Below, one piece after another: positions 42,101 through 50,187 of a DNA stretch of 58,260 nt (the stretch's first letter is position 1; the number at the start of each line of letters is the position of its first letter). This DNA comes from Paenibacillus artemisiicola (GTDB lineage Bacteria > Bacillota > Bacilli > Paenibacillales > Paenibacillaceae): positions 1 through 58,260 of the forward strand of contig NZ_JAGGDJ010000036.1 in the NCBI RefSeq assembly GCF_017652985.1. Reading direction: 5' to 3'. The notes beneath the pieces are model-generated. The model saw only the letters and a list, made by a program, of their open reading frames with translations, was not told the DNA's origin and searched no databases. The translations under genes and the position numbers were made by a program.

Positions 42101-42811
42101 CTTAAGCTGTCCGAGGACATCAGCGAGCGGAAGAACGCCGAGGAGATGCTCCGCAAGACGGAGATGCTCTCGGCCGTCGGCCAGCTGGCGGCCGGCATCG
42201 CGCACGAGATCCGCAATCCGCTGACGGCGCTTAAAGGGTTCACCAAGCTGATGGGCGTCGCGAACGACAGCAAGAGCAGCTACGTCGAGATCATGATGGG
42301 CGAGCTGAACCGGATCGAGCAAATCGTGAGCGAGCTGCTCGTCCTGGCCAAGCCGCAGGCCGTCGACTTCGCGACGAAAGAGCTCGAGCCGATCGTGCAG
42401 GACGTGCTCATGCTGCTGGAATCGCAGGCCAATCTGAACGGCGTCGAGGTCGTGTCGGAGCTGGAGCCGGGCTTGGCCGTCCACTGCGTCGAGAACCAGC
42501 TGAAGCAGGTGTTCATCAATCTGCTGAAGAACGCCATCGAGGCGATGCCGAACGGCGGGCGCATCCACGTCCGGTCCGCTTCGGGGCCGGAGGGCCGCAT
42601 CGGCGTCCGGTTCAGCGACAATGGCCCCGGCATTCCGGAGAGCAAGCTGGCCAAGCTCGGGGAGCCGTTCTATTCCACGAAGGAGAAGGGCACCGGCCTC
42701 GGGCTGATGGTCAGCTACAAGATCATCGAAAACCATCAAGGCGGCATTCAGTTCCAGAGCAAGGAAGGCGTCGGCACGACCGTGACGATCGACCTTCCGG
42801 CCGAAGCGTAA
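39157..42811 (+). pseudogene. CheB-CheR-PAS-histidine kinase fusion, interrupted by a frameshift near 39,880
   Basis: Reads as one ~1218-residue signalling protein in two frames. Frame from ATG 39157 encodes the CheB methylesterase domain (IGASAGGLEAL, VVQHLSPDY, LSGAGSDGSRG give the Ser-His-Asp triad). After TTTITTD the match continues one base over as KYIQLIFDQIKQASGIDFTYYK, the CheR methyltransferase (VWVAGCSTGEEAYSVAI, FATDLDKESIEYA, CRNMLIYL), a long coiled coil of NEEL repeats (~41210-41400), PAS domains, and a HisKA/HATPase kinase (IAHEIRNPLTALKGF; N-box NAIEAMP; DNGPGIP; GTGLGLMVS). No start codon with a ribosome site begins the second half, so it is not simply two genes. It may be a true pseudogene, a sequencing error, or recoding. 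The ATG overlaps the stop of the 136-residue gene. Confidence 0.8.
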
Positions 42812-42899
42812 GCGGCGCTTACGGCAGTCGGGCCGCGCGGCCGGTTAGCCGCACGCAAGCCGCGCGAGCGGCGCGCAGCCGGCGAGCCGCGCCGAACGA

Positions 42900-42948
42900 G
42901 CAAAGCCTCCGCACCGCACCTTTCGAGGCGTTGGTGCGGAGGCTTTGC
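42900..42948. terminator. Bidirectional terminator between the kinase gene and glpD
   Basis: GCAAAGCCTCCGCACC (42900-42915) pairs with GGTGCGGAGGCTTTGC (42933-42948). Confidence 0.8.
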
Positions 42949-42994
42949 TGCGCTTCTGCCTTCGGCGCGCCTGCCGCGGCCGCCGCCGATGGCG

Positions 42995-44701
42995 TCACAC
43001 CGGCTGCAGCTGCGGCTGCGGATCCGGCTGCGGCTCCACGGCCTCGGCCAGCAGCCGGTCCACGTCCGCGCCGTACGCCTCCCGCTGCCCGGCGGTCCAG
43101 CCGAGCCGGTCCGCCATCGCCGCGACGACGGCCGCCTTCCGCGCCCGCACCTCCGCAATGCGGAAGAACAGGCCGCCGCTCCGGCGGACGAGGAAGTCCG
43201 CGGGCTTCGCCGCCATCTCTTCGTCCATCGCGTAGCGGAGCTGCACGGCCAAGGCGAGCGGCAGCCCGTGCTTCGCCGCCCACGGCTTCGCCGCCTCCGC
43301 GAGCTCGAACAGCCGCGGCGCGTTGGCGCCGTAGCGCCGGGCGAGGAACGCGGCTTCGTCCGCGGAGAAGCCGCGGCGCATCCCTTCGCCCGTCTTCGTG
43401 CGGACGTACGCCTCGAAGTTCCTGGAGCCGCCGAGGTCGCCGCCGGAGATCGGAATCGTCTTCGTGCCGCTCGCCGGCAGCTTGCGCTTGCCTTCCGCCA
43501 CCATCAGCTCCGCGACCTTGTCGACGACCGTCTCCGCCATCTTGCGGTAGCCCGTCAGCTTGCCGCCGGCGATGGAGACGAGCCCGGAAGGCGAGACGAA
43601 GATTTCGTCCCGGCGCGAAATCTCCGACGGCGATTTGCCTTCCTGCTGGATGAGCGGCCGCAGGCCCGCCCAGCTCGACTCCACGTCGGCCGTCGTCAGC
43701 ACGAGATCCGGGAACATGAAATTCGCCGCTTCGAGCAGATACGTCCGGTCCGCCTCCGTCATCGTCGGATGCGCGGTGTCGCCGGTATAGTTGGTATCCG
43801 TCGTGCCGAAATACGCCTTGCCCTCGCGCGGAATCGCGAACACCATCCGCCCGTCCGGCGTGTCGAAATACACGGCTTGCCGCAGCGGGAAGCGCGCGCC
43901 GTCGAACACGAGATGCACGCCCTTCGTCAGCCGCAGCGTCTTGCCCTGCTTCGAGCCGTCCAGCTCGCGCACCCGGTCGACCCACGGACCGGCGGCGTTC
44001 ACGATGCGGTCGGCCGCGACCGTATACGTCCCGCCGCCGATCAAGTCGCGCACGACCGCGCCGGTCAGCTTGCCGCCGGCGTCGTACGTCAGCTCCTCGA
44101 CCTTGGCGTAGTTGACGGCGCGGGCGCCCCGCTCGACCGCCTTCTTCATCACTTCGATCGTAAGGCGCGCGTCGTCGGTCCGGTATTCGACGTAATAGCC
44201 GCCTCCCTTCATCCCGTCGCGCTTCAGCAGCGGCTCCTTATCCAGCGTCTGCCGCGCGCTCAGCATGACGCGCCGTTCGCCCCGCTTGACGCCGGCCAGG
44301 AAATCATAGACGCGCAGGCCGATGCTCGTCGAGAATTTCCCGAACGTGCCGCCGGCATACAGCGGCAGCAGCATCCACTCCGGCGTCGTCACGTGCGGCC
44401 CGTTCTCGTAGACGACGGCCCGCTCCTTGCCGACTTCGGCCACGACGCCGATCTCCAGCTGCTTCAAATACCGCAGGCCGCCGTGGACCAGCTTCGTCGA
44501 GCGGCTCGACGTCCCCGCCGCGAAATCCTGCATCTCCACGACCGCCGTTCGCAGCCCGCGCGACGCCGCGTCCAGCGCGATGCCCGCGCCCGTGATGCCG
44601 CCGCCGATGACGAGCAGCTCCGGCGGTTTCTCCTGCAGCTCGCGCAAGACGGCCGTGCGGTCCTCCGCCGCGAACCGTCCGTTCTTCGTCGTTCTTGTCA
44701 T
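42995..44701 (-). CDS. glpD: Aerobic glycerol-3-phosphate dehydrogenase
   Basis: FAD enzyme of 568 residues oxidising glycerol 3-phosphate to dihydroxyacetone phosphate at the membrane, passing electrons to quinone. FAD-binding motif LLVIGGGITGAGIALDAASR, then SSRSTKLVHGGLRYLKQLE, VNAAGPWVDRVREL, and SIAGGKLTGYRKMAE match GlpD; the C-terminal capping domain is complete and ends in a PQPDPQPQLQPV tail that is unlike other GlpD. It lies after glpK on the same strand, with a terminator-like hairpin (44812-44885) between them that is the expected GlpP antitermination site. Confidence 0.96.
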   Translation of the reverse strand: MTRTTKNGRFAAEDRTAVLRELQEKPPELLVIGGGITGAGIALDAASRGLRTAVVEMQDFAAGTSSRSTKLVHGGLRYLKQLEIGVVAEVGKERAVVYENGPHVTTPEWMLLPLYAGGTFGKFSTSIGLRVYDFLAGVKRGERRVMLSARQTLDKEPLLKRDGMKGGGYYVEYRTDDARLTIEVMKKAVERGARAVNYAKVEELTYDAGGKLTGAVVRDLIGGGTYTVAADRIVNAAGPWVDRVRELDGSKQGKTLRLTKGVHLVFDGARFPLRQAVYFDTPDGRMVFAIPREGKAYFGTTDTNYTGDTAHPTMTEADRTYLLEAANFMFPDLVLTTADVESSWAGLRPLIQQEGKSPSEISRRDEIFVSPSGLVSIAGGKLTGYRKMAETVVDKVAELMVAEGKRKLPASGTKTIPISGGDLGGSRNFEAYVRTKTGEGMRRGFSADEAAFLARRYGANAPRLFELAEAAKPWAAKHGLPLALAVQLRYAMDEEMAAKPADFLVRRSGGLFFRIAEVRARKAAVVAAMADRLGWTAGQREAYGADVDRLLAEAVEPQPDPQPQLQPV

Positions 44702-44811
44702 GATGAGTACGCCTGCCTTTCCCCTGCTTCAGTGTACGCCGGAAACCCGCTGCCCGCGCGCGGATGAACTACCCTCAGGCATGATTACCCGAAAGGCCGC
44801 CGGCCGCATGC

Positions 44812-44885
44812 AAAAAACCACGAAAAATCGCCGACCGCGCGCTGTAAAACGCGCCGGCCGCAATCTTCGTGGTTTCTCCGTGTCT
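44812..44885 (-). promoter_or_regulatory. glpD leader hairpin, probable GlpP antitermination site
   Basis: Minus strand: AAACCACGAA (44885-44876) ... TTCGTGGTTT (44824-44815) with an inner GC-rich stem, followed directly by TTTTTTG, i.e. a complete intrinsic terminator in the glpK-glpD gap, 111 bases upstream of the glpD start. In B. subtilis GlpP plus glycerol 3-phosphate prevents termination in the glpD leader; a GlpP gene lies here at 46482. Confidence 0.65.
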
Positions 44886-44920
44886 CCAACCGTTATTAAC
44901 TTACCGCAACTATACCACGC

Positions 44921-46432
44921 CTACTCGCAAAAAGCCATGGCCGCTTTGACCGCGCGCAGCCAGCCGTCGTACAAGGCCGTTCGCCGCGCCTCGTCCATGG
45001 ACGGCGCGAACGTCCGCTCGACCCGCCGCAGCGCGCGAATCTCGTCGCGGCCGCTCCAATAGCCAACGGCAAGGCCGGCCAGGAACGCCGCGCCGAGCGC
45101 CGTCGATTCGTTCGCCGCCGGCCGTTCGATCGGCACGCCGAGCAGATCGCTCTGGAACTGCATGAGCGGATCGTTCGCCACCGCGCCGCCGTCGACGGCA
45201 AGCGCGCGGAGGGCGATGCCCGACTCCGCTTCCATGACCTTCAGCACGTCCTTCGTCTGGTAGGCGAGCGATTCCAGCACCGCCCGGACGAGATGCGCCT
45301 TCGTCGTGCCGCGCGTCAGGCCGAACATCGCCCCGCGCACGTCGCTGTTCCAGTACGGCGTGCCCAGCCCGACGAACGCGGGCACAACGTAGACGCCCTC
45401 CGCCGACGGGGCCGCGAGCTCGGCGGTTTCCGCGGCCGAGGCGATCAGGCCGAGCCCGTCGCGCAGCCACTGGACCGCGGCGCCGGCGACGAAGACGCTG
45501 CCCTCGAGCGCGTATTCGACGCGGCCGTCCGCCTGCCAGGCGATCGTCGTCAGCAGCCCGCTGCCGCTCTTGACCGGCCGCTCGCCGGTGTTCATCAGCA
45601 TGAAGCAGCCGGTGCCGTACGTGTTCTTCACGCTGCCCGTTTCGAAGCAGGCTTGCCCGAACAAGGCCGCCTGCTGATCGCCAGCCGCGCCGGCGATCGG
45701 AATCGCGCGCCCGCCGAACAGCGACGGCTCCGTGTGGCCGTACACCTCCGACGAGGAACGCACCTCCGGCAGCATCGCCTTCGGCACCTCGAGCAGCGCC
45801 AGCAGCTCGTCGTCCCATGCAAGCTCGTAGATGTTGTACATCAGCGTCCGCGAGGCGTTCGTCGCGTCCGTCACGTGCGCCGCCCCGCCGGTCAGCTTCC
45901 AGACGAGCCACGCGTCGACGGTGCCGAACAGCAGCCCGCCCGCCTCCGCCCGCTCGCGCGCGCCGTCCACGTTCGCCAGTATCCAAGCGACCTTCGTGCC
46001 GGAGAAGTACGGATCGATCAGCAGCCCCGTCCGCTCCCTGACGGCGTCCCCGTGCCCGTCCGCCGCGAGCCGCGAGCAGATGTCCGCGGACTGGCGGGAC
46101 TGCCACACGATCGCCGGGTAGATCGGCTCGCCCGTCGCGCGGTCCCAGACGATCGTCGTTTCCCGCTGGTTCGTGATGCCGAGTCCGGCGATCCGCTCCG
46201 CCGGCACGCCCGTCTCCGCGAGCACCCGCCGCATGACGCGAAGCGCGGAAGCCCAGATGAATTCGGCGTCCGCCTCGACCCAGCCCGGGTGCGGATAGCG
46301 AAGCGGCAGTTCTTCCCTCGCCATGCCCGCGATCGCGCCGGACCGGTCCACGAGCAGCGCGCGCGTGCTCGTCGTGCCTTGGTCGAGCGCCAGTATATAA
46401 GCGTCCTCGAATTTGTTGGCTTCGTTGTTCAT
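44921..46432 (-). CDS. glpK: Glycerol kinase
   Basis: Phosphorylates glycerol to glycerol 3-phosphate, trapping it in the cell. FGGY-family kinase of 503 residues: ILALDQGTTSTRALLVD near the N-terminus, ITNQRETTIVWDR, GLLIDPYFSGTK, GTVDAWLVWKLTGG, and the ATP-site GTGCFMLMNTG and VDGGAVANDPLMQF. The His that Gram-positive GlpK proteins use for phosphoenolpyruvate-dependent activation would lie near YGHTEPSLFGG. I start at ATG 46432 (MNNEANKF) because GAAGGGGGAG precedes it. glpP ends 50 bases upstream and glpD follows; no glpF facilitator gene is present. Confidence 0.96.
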   Translation of the reverse strand: MNNEANKFEDAYILALDQGTTSTRALLVDRSGAIAGMAREELPLRYPHPGWVEADAEFIWASALRVMRRVLAETGVPAERIAGLGITNQRETTIVWDRATGEPIYPAIVWQSRQSADICSRLAADGHGDAVRERTGLLIDPYFSGTKVAWILANVDGARERAEAGGLLFGTVDAWLVWKLTGGAAHVTDATNASRTLMYNIYELAWDDELLALLEVPKAMLPEVRSSSEVYGHTEPSLFGGRAIPIAGAAGDQQAALFGQACFETGSVKNTYGTGCFMLMNTGERPVKSGSGLLTTIAWQADGRVEYALEGSVFVAGAAVQWLRDGLGLIASAAETAELAAPSAEGVYVVPAFVGLGTPYWNSDVRGAMFGLTRGTTKAHLVRAVLESLAYQTKDVLKVMEAESGIALRALAVDGGAVANDPLMQFQSDLLGVPIERPAANESTALGAAFLAGLAVGYWSGRDEIRALRRVERTFAPSMDEARRTALYDGWLRAVKAAMAFCE

Positions 46433-46481
46433 CCGTTTCTCCCCCTTCAATGCGGCCGCGGCCCCATGCGCCGCCGGCCCG

Positions 46482-47036
46482 TTACGCCTCCCACAGCTCG
46501 CGGCGCGACGTCGTCACCGCGGCGGCGCCGGCCTCCAGCGCCTGCCGGACATGCGCCTCCGTGCGGATCAGCCCGCCCGCGATGACGGGTACCCCGGTGC
46601 GCGCCTTGACCTCCGCGATGATTTCCGGCATGATGCCCGGCAAGACCTCCACGAAGTCCGGCTGCGTCTTCTCGACGAGCGCGTAACTGCGCTCCAGCGC
46701 GTCGGAATCCAGCAGGAACAGCCGCTGGATGGCGATCAGGCCGTTCTGCTTCGTCCGCTGGATGACGCCGGCCCGCGTCGAGATCAGCCCCGCCGGCCGC
46801 ACGGACTGGCATAGAAACTCCGCCGCGTATTCGTCGTTGCGCAGACCGTCGATCAGATCGGCGTGCAGCAGCACGTCCTTCCCGTGCGCCCGGGCCAAAT
46901 CCGCGATCGGCTTCATTTGGCCCACGTGGCCGCCTAGCAGCACGAAGCCCGGGAACGGCGCGGATAGAAGCGCTTCCACTTCCTTCAGCTTGCGCACGGC
47001 CGGCAGGACGCGCCCGCCCGGCTGAAACAGCTTCAT
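46482..47036 (-). CDS. glpP: Glycerol uptake operon antiterminator GlpP
   Basis: RNA-binding antiterminator of 184 residues that binds glycerol 3-phosphate and lets transcription pass leader terminators. The (beta/alpha)8-like GlpP pattern is visible: VLLGGHVGQMKPIADLARAH, KDVLLHADLIDGLRNDEYAA, PAGLISTRAGVIQRTKQNGL, FVEVLPGIMPEIIAEV, and IAGGLIRTEAHVRQAL. GAAAGGAG lies nine bases before the ATG. First gene of glpP-glpK-glpD, driven by the promoter at 47108-47136. Its likely target is the hairpin in front of glpD. Confidence 0.95.
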   Translation of the reverse strand: MKLFQPGGRVLPAVRKLKEVEALLSAPFPGFVLLGGHVGQMKPIADLARAHGKDVLLHADLIDGLRNDEYAAEFLCQSVRPAGLISTRAGVIQRTKQNGLIAIQRLFLLDSDALERSYALVEKTQPDFVEVLPGIMPEIIAEVKARTGVPVIAGGLIRTEAHVRQALEAGAAAVTTSRRELWEA

Positions 47037-47107
47037 TCGCTTTAACTCCTTTCGCCGCCGCCGGCCGAAGCCTCTTCAGCCCGCCGCGGCGTCGTTCGTC
47101 ATGATTC

Positions 47108-47136
47108 AATATGCCAGATTTCGCTCGCGTTGACAA
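47108..47136 (-). promoter_or_regulatory. Promoter of the glp operon
   Basis: Minus strand TTGTCA (47131-47136), 17-base spacer, CATATT (47108-47113), with a ~65-base leader before glpP. It lies back to back with the sspH forespore promoter. Confidence 0.55.
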
Positions 47137-47187
47137 TCGAAGGCGGGCGGCGTTTTTTGCCAGCGCGCTTTCTTTTTGGGGCGTCAT

Positions 47188-47217
47188 GCATAAACCCGCC
47201 CGCGAAAGCGGCATATT
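47188..47217 (+). promoter_or_regulatory. Sigma-G/F-like forespore promoter of sspH
   Basis: Plus strand GCATAA (47188-47193), 18-base spacer, CATATT (47212-47217), followed 40 bases later by the sspH start. Confidence 0.5.
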
Positions 47218-47256
47218 GAGGGGGAAGTCCAACTCGCCGAACAAGGAGGCCGCCGC

Positions 47257-47490
47257 ATGAACAAACTGCGCGCGCAAGAAATCGCCGAATCGCCGGTCAT
47301 GGCCGACGTCGTCTGCGACGGGGTCCCGATCTACATCCAGCACGTCGACGAAGAAAACGACACGGCCCGCGTCTACCCGCTGGGCAAGCCCGACGAGGAG
47401 CGGACCGTGCCGCTGAGCAGCCTGACCGAACCGTCGCCGTTCCAATCGGACGGCATCCAGATGATGTGCCCGCCGTCGCGGGAGACCTGA
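47257..47490 (+). CDS. sspH: H-type small acid-soluble spore protein (second copy)
   Basis: A 77-residue SspH-family spore protein. MNKLRAQEIAESPVMADV, then GVPIYIQHVDEENDTARVYP, is almost the textbook family sequence and closer to consensus than the copy at 2346. A perfect AAGGAGG precedes the ATG. The C-terminus (PFQSDGIQMMCPPSRET) is longer than usual and contains a cysteine. Single gene with its own forespore-type promoter and a hairpin just after the stop. Two SspH copies with different tails suggest paralogue specialisation in the spore core. Confidence 0.93.
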   Translation: MNKLRAQEIAESPVMADVVCDGVPIYIQHVDEENDTARVYPLGKPDEERTVPLSSLTEPSPFQSDGIQMMCPPSRET

Positions 47491-47507
47491 TCCCCGACAC
47501 AAAAAAG

Positions 47508-47534
47508 AGACCCGCGGCAACGGGCTGCGGGTCT
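47508..47534 (+). terminator. Hairpin after sspH
   Basis: AGACCCGC (47508-47515) pairs with GCGGGTCT (47527-47534). The T-run after it is weak (GAAGTCTTGC), so termination may be incomplete on the plus strand. Confidence 0.5.
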
Positions 47535-47661
47535 GAAGTCTTGCTATATAATAGGGGGTTGAGACTTATTATAGGGACCGAAGATTAAAAGAAGATGAAA
47601 ATGGCGTTGCAGTTCCGTTACAAATGCGTGTCAATCCGGTGGACGATCGGCCATCGGCGAG

Positions 47662-47698
47662 GACGCTGCCGTAAGCCGGGGCTTCGGCGTCTATTTTT
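47662..47698 (+). terminator. Second plus-strand terminator-like hairpin
   Basis: GACG-CTG-CCG-TA-AGCC pairs with GGCT-T-CGG-CGTC and is followed by TATTTTTG. It may be the real sspH terminator or end a short RNA starting near the TATAAT at 47547-47552. The minus-strand gene at 47727 is convergent. Confidence 0.45.
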
Positions 47699-47726
47699 GC
47701 GTCCGCGCCGGAACGCCCGTTCGCCG

Positions 47727-48392
47727 TTACAAGGCAGGCAGGTAGAGCGACTTCAGATGGTCGAGCAGGTAGTACGCGCTTTCCCCGTTCGCGTCTCCGA
47801 TTTCGACCATGCCCCCTCCGGCTTGCCGGACCATGCCGACGATTTCGGCAGGCCCGCCGACGTTGAGGAGCGCGAGACGCCCCTCCGCCAGCTTCACCTG
47901 CTCCCGGAACGATTCCGCGAGCCGCTGCCGGCGGGCGGCGTCCTTCGCGGATGCGCCGACCGCGGCGCTTGGATACGGATCGTATTCCTTCGGGTACGGG
48001 ACGAGCCACTTCAGATGCTTCAGCGCGACGATGAGCCCGGGATAGAGCGGCGTATAGATCTGCAGGTAATCCGGCTTGACGGCCGTTACGAACCCTTCGA
48101 GCACGGAGCCGCCCACCTGCAATTCGACATAACGTCCTTCCGCCGCCTTCAACATCCGTTCCATGCTCGCAACCTCGCCCCGGTACGCCGGCGCCGGCGC
48201 TCCCGATTCACCGCCGCCGAAGCTCTCCCGCACCCGCTGCACGTGCGCGAGCGGCATATAGATGAACCGCTCCCGGTCTTGCACGACGAGCAGGTCGGGT
48301 CCCGCCTCGATGACGATGCCCTCGACGCTCCGCTTGCCCGCCATGTCCGCCAGCACCTGCTTTCCGATCCACTTCTCCAATGGTGTCTCCAT
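47727..48392 (-). CDS. Three-repeat Sm/SH3-like barrel protein, DUF2642-like
   Basis: A 221-residue protein without signal peptide. Three related beta-barrel units are visible: WIGKQVLADMAGKRSVEGIV (~8-53), GRYVELQVGGSVLEGFVTAV (~85-130) and GRLALLNVGGPAEIVGMVRQ (~170-215), each ending in a hydrophobic strand-helix (MPLAHVQRV, ALKHLKWL, YYLLDHLKSLYL). This pattern resembles DUF2642-type domains found in Bacillus spore-coat-related proteins. A role in spores is inferred from the neighbouring sspH only. The gene upstream (ArsB-type) is 22 bases away on the same strand, so they may be co-transcribed. Confidence 0.75.
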   Translation of the reverse strand: METPLEKWIGKQVLADMAGKRSVEGIVIEAGPDLLVVQDRERFIYMPLAHVQRVRESFGGGESGAPAPAYRGEVASMERMLKAAEGRYVELQVGGSVLEGFVTAVKPDYLQIYTPLYPGLIVALKHLKWLVPYPKEYDPYPSAAVGASAKDAARRQRLAESFREQVKLAEGRLALLNVGGPAEIVGMVRQAGGGMVEIGDANGESAYYLLDHLKSLYLPAL

Positions 48393-48413
48393 GCTTATCC
48401 ACTCCTTTCGCAG

Positions 48414-49748
48414 TTAGAATAGCCACTTCACCCAATACGCGAGCACGATCAGGGTAAACACGACCGTGACCGGAATCGCGATGATCGTGACTCGCAAATA
48501 ATGCAGCCAGCTGATTTTCACGCCGCCCTTGTTGACGATGTGCATCCACATGAGCGTCGCGAGCGTGCCGATCGGCAGCAGCAGCGACCCGATGTCGCTT
48601 CCGATGACGCTGGCGAGGTACGAGATCTTGAGCGTCAACGGATCCAGGTCCATATGGGTCAAGGTCAGCGTGCCGACCATGAGCGCCGGATGGTTGTTGA
48701 ACAAGTTGGACAGCAGGCTGAGCATCGCGCCCATCAGGACGCTGGCGTTCAGCAGGCCGCTCGCGACGATCGGCTGCAGCACGCGGATCAGGTAGTCGGT
48801 CAGGCCGATATTGTTCAGGCCGTAAATGATGACGTACATGCCGAACGCGAAGACGAGAATGTACCACGGCGTTTTTTTGAGCATATCCATCGGGGTGACC
48901 TTCAGGTACAGCCAGCGCCAAGCCAGCAGCACGGCCGACCCGATCACCGCCATGAGCGATACGGGAATGCCGACGTAGGACGCGGCGAACAGGCTGACCC
49001 GCACGCAGAACACGAAGATGAGCACGTTGCGCATGAATTTGGCCCGGTTGCCGTTGTCGCTGTACACCTCCTTCAGCGGATGGCTGCCCGGCATGAAGCC
49101 GTGCTTGGGCACCTTCGGAATCTGCTTCGGCAGCGACTTGTAGAAGATCGCGTACAGCATGCCCGCGAGCACGCATAGACCGAGCGAAGCCGGCACGAAC
49201 ATCATGGCGGTGTGCATATAGAGGCTCATATGGACGATTTTGAGCGCGATCAGGTTGACGATGTTGCTCACGCCGATCGGGGCGCTCGACGCCGTGGCGA
49301 TGATGGCGCCGGAGATGAGGTACGGTATTTTCTGATGGGGCTTCAGCCCCATGTTCTTCAGCAGCATCAGCAGAATCGGCGTCGTGATGAGGATGCTTCC
49401 GTCGTTGTTGACGAACAGCGTCATGAGGAAGCAGAACAGGTTCGTCAGCCAGAACAGCCGGATGCCGGAGCCGTTCGCCTTCTTCGCCAGCAGGTCCGCC
49501 GCCCAATAGAAGAACCCGAAGCTCTCGAGCACGATCGCCATGACGATGGTCGCTATGATCGTGATCGCCGCGCCGCTGATCGTTTCGAGAATGCTTCCGA
49601 GGTCGGACAGCGAAACGCTGCCGCTCAGCAGCACGAACGCCGCCCCGATCGAGGCCGGGATCGCCTCGTTCACGTTGGGCCGCCAGAAGATGAACCCAAT
49701 GGTCAACAAGAAGGCGCATACCGTCGTGAGGACCATTAAATCATGCAT
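48414..49748 (-). CDS. ArsB/YdfA-type anion (arsenite) transporter
   Basis: Membrane transporter of 444 residues with 11-12 helices in the ArsB/NhaD fold. Family motifs: FVNNDGSILITTPILLMLLK, SAPIGVSNIVNLIAL, LFNNHPALMVGTLTL, and the late VIGSDIGSLLLPIGTLATLM, which match ArsB/YdfA pumps that export arsenite or antimonite. No arsR, arsC or arsA is nearby, so the substrate could be another oxyanion or a dicarboxylate. Start ATG 49748 follows GAGGTGGAG. The three-repeat barrel gene follows 22 bases after the stop. Confidence 0.88.
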   Translation of the reverse strand: MHDLMVLTTVCAFLLTIGFIFWRPNVNEAIPASIGAAFVLLSGSVSLSDLGSILETISGAAITIIATIVMAIVLESFGFFYWAADLLAKKANGSGIRLFWLTNLFCFLMTLFVNNDGSILITTPILLMLLKNMGLKPHQKIPYLISGAIIATASSAPIGVSNIVNLIALKIVHMSLYMHTAMMFVPASLGLCVLAGMLYAIFYKSLPKQIPKVPKHGFMPGSHPLKEVYSDNGNRAKFMRNVLIFVFCVRVSLFAASYVGIPVSLMAVIGSAVLLAWRWLYLKVTPMDMLKKTPWYILVFAFGMYVIIYGLNNIGLTDYLIRVLQPIVASGLLNASVLMGAMLSLLSNLFNNHPALMVGTLTLTHMDLDPLTLKISYLASVIGSDIGSLLLPIGTLATLMWMHIVNKGGVKISWLHYLRVTIIAIPVTVVFTLIVLAYWVKWLF

Positions 49749-49785
49749 GTCTCCACCTCTCTTTCCATGGGGGATGTAGGATCCT

Positions 49786-49986
49786 GTGCTGTGGCGTTGC
49801 CGCTCCTACCGGAAATCGGGAGCCGCGGGAGACGATGCGGTTTTCATAGATTCGTGCCGCCGGGAGGCGATCTACAGCAAGGATGTACTGTATTTATACG
49901 TCCGAGACAGATGGCTCGTACTGGTCGATGAACCCGACTCTATGAAAACCATCGTCTATCAAGCGGTGACGTTTGCCCGCGGGTGA
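49786..49986 (+). CDS. Possible small ORF, 66 aa (doubtful)
   Basis: GTG 49786 opens a 66-codon frame ending YSKDVLYLYVRDRWLVLVDEP and SMKTIVYQAVTF. The second half uses AT-richer codons than neighbouring GC-rich DNA and reads like protein, but the ribosome site is poor (GGGGGATGTAGGATCCT) and the frame contains a 20-bp inverted repeat (49831-49956). It may be a remnant or a small regulatory RNA region. Function unknown. Confidence 0.25.
   Translation: MLWRCRSYRKSGAAGDDAVFIDSCRREAIYSKDVLYLYVRDRWLVLVDEPDSMKTIVYQAVTFARG
49831..49956. repeat. Long inverted repeat in the ArsB/hydrolase intergenic region
   Basis: GACGATGCGGTTTTCATAGA (49831-49850) matches the reverse complement of 49936-49956, GACGATGGTTTTCATAGAGT, with a 2-base gap. 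The arms are ~86 bases apart. It can form a long-range hairpin. Confidence 0.7.
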
Positions 49987-50187
49987 CGTTTGCTGGCCAT
50001 GGACGGCGGCCCGGCCCGCGGAGGACGAACCGGAACGCGCGTCCGCCGGGCGCGGCGAGCCGGGCCTAGGCGGATGCCCGCGCGGCGGACCGGGATCGCG
50101 CACCCGAAATTGCGCCGGCGGGTCACGCGCCCGCCGTGCCGGGCGTATAGTAAAGCATCCAAACGACGGAAAGGAACATCGAATGCC

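Noticed and set aside
44427..45062. 211-codon plus frame across the glpK-glpD gap
   Set aside because: Antisense to both enzymes; no ribosome site.
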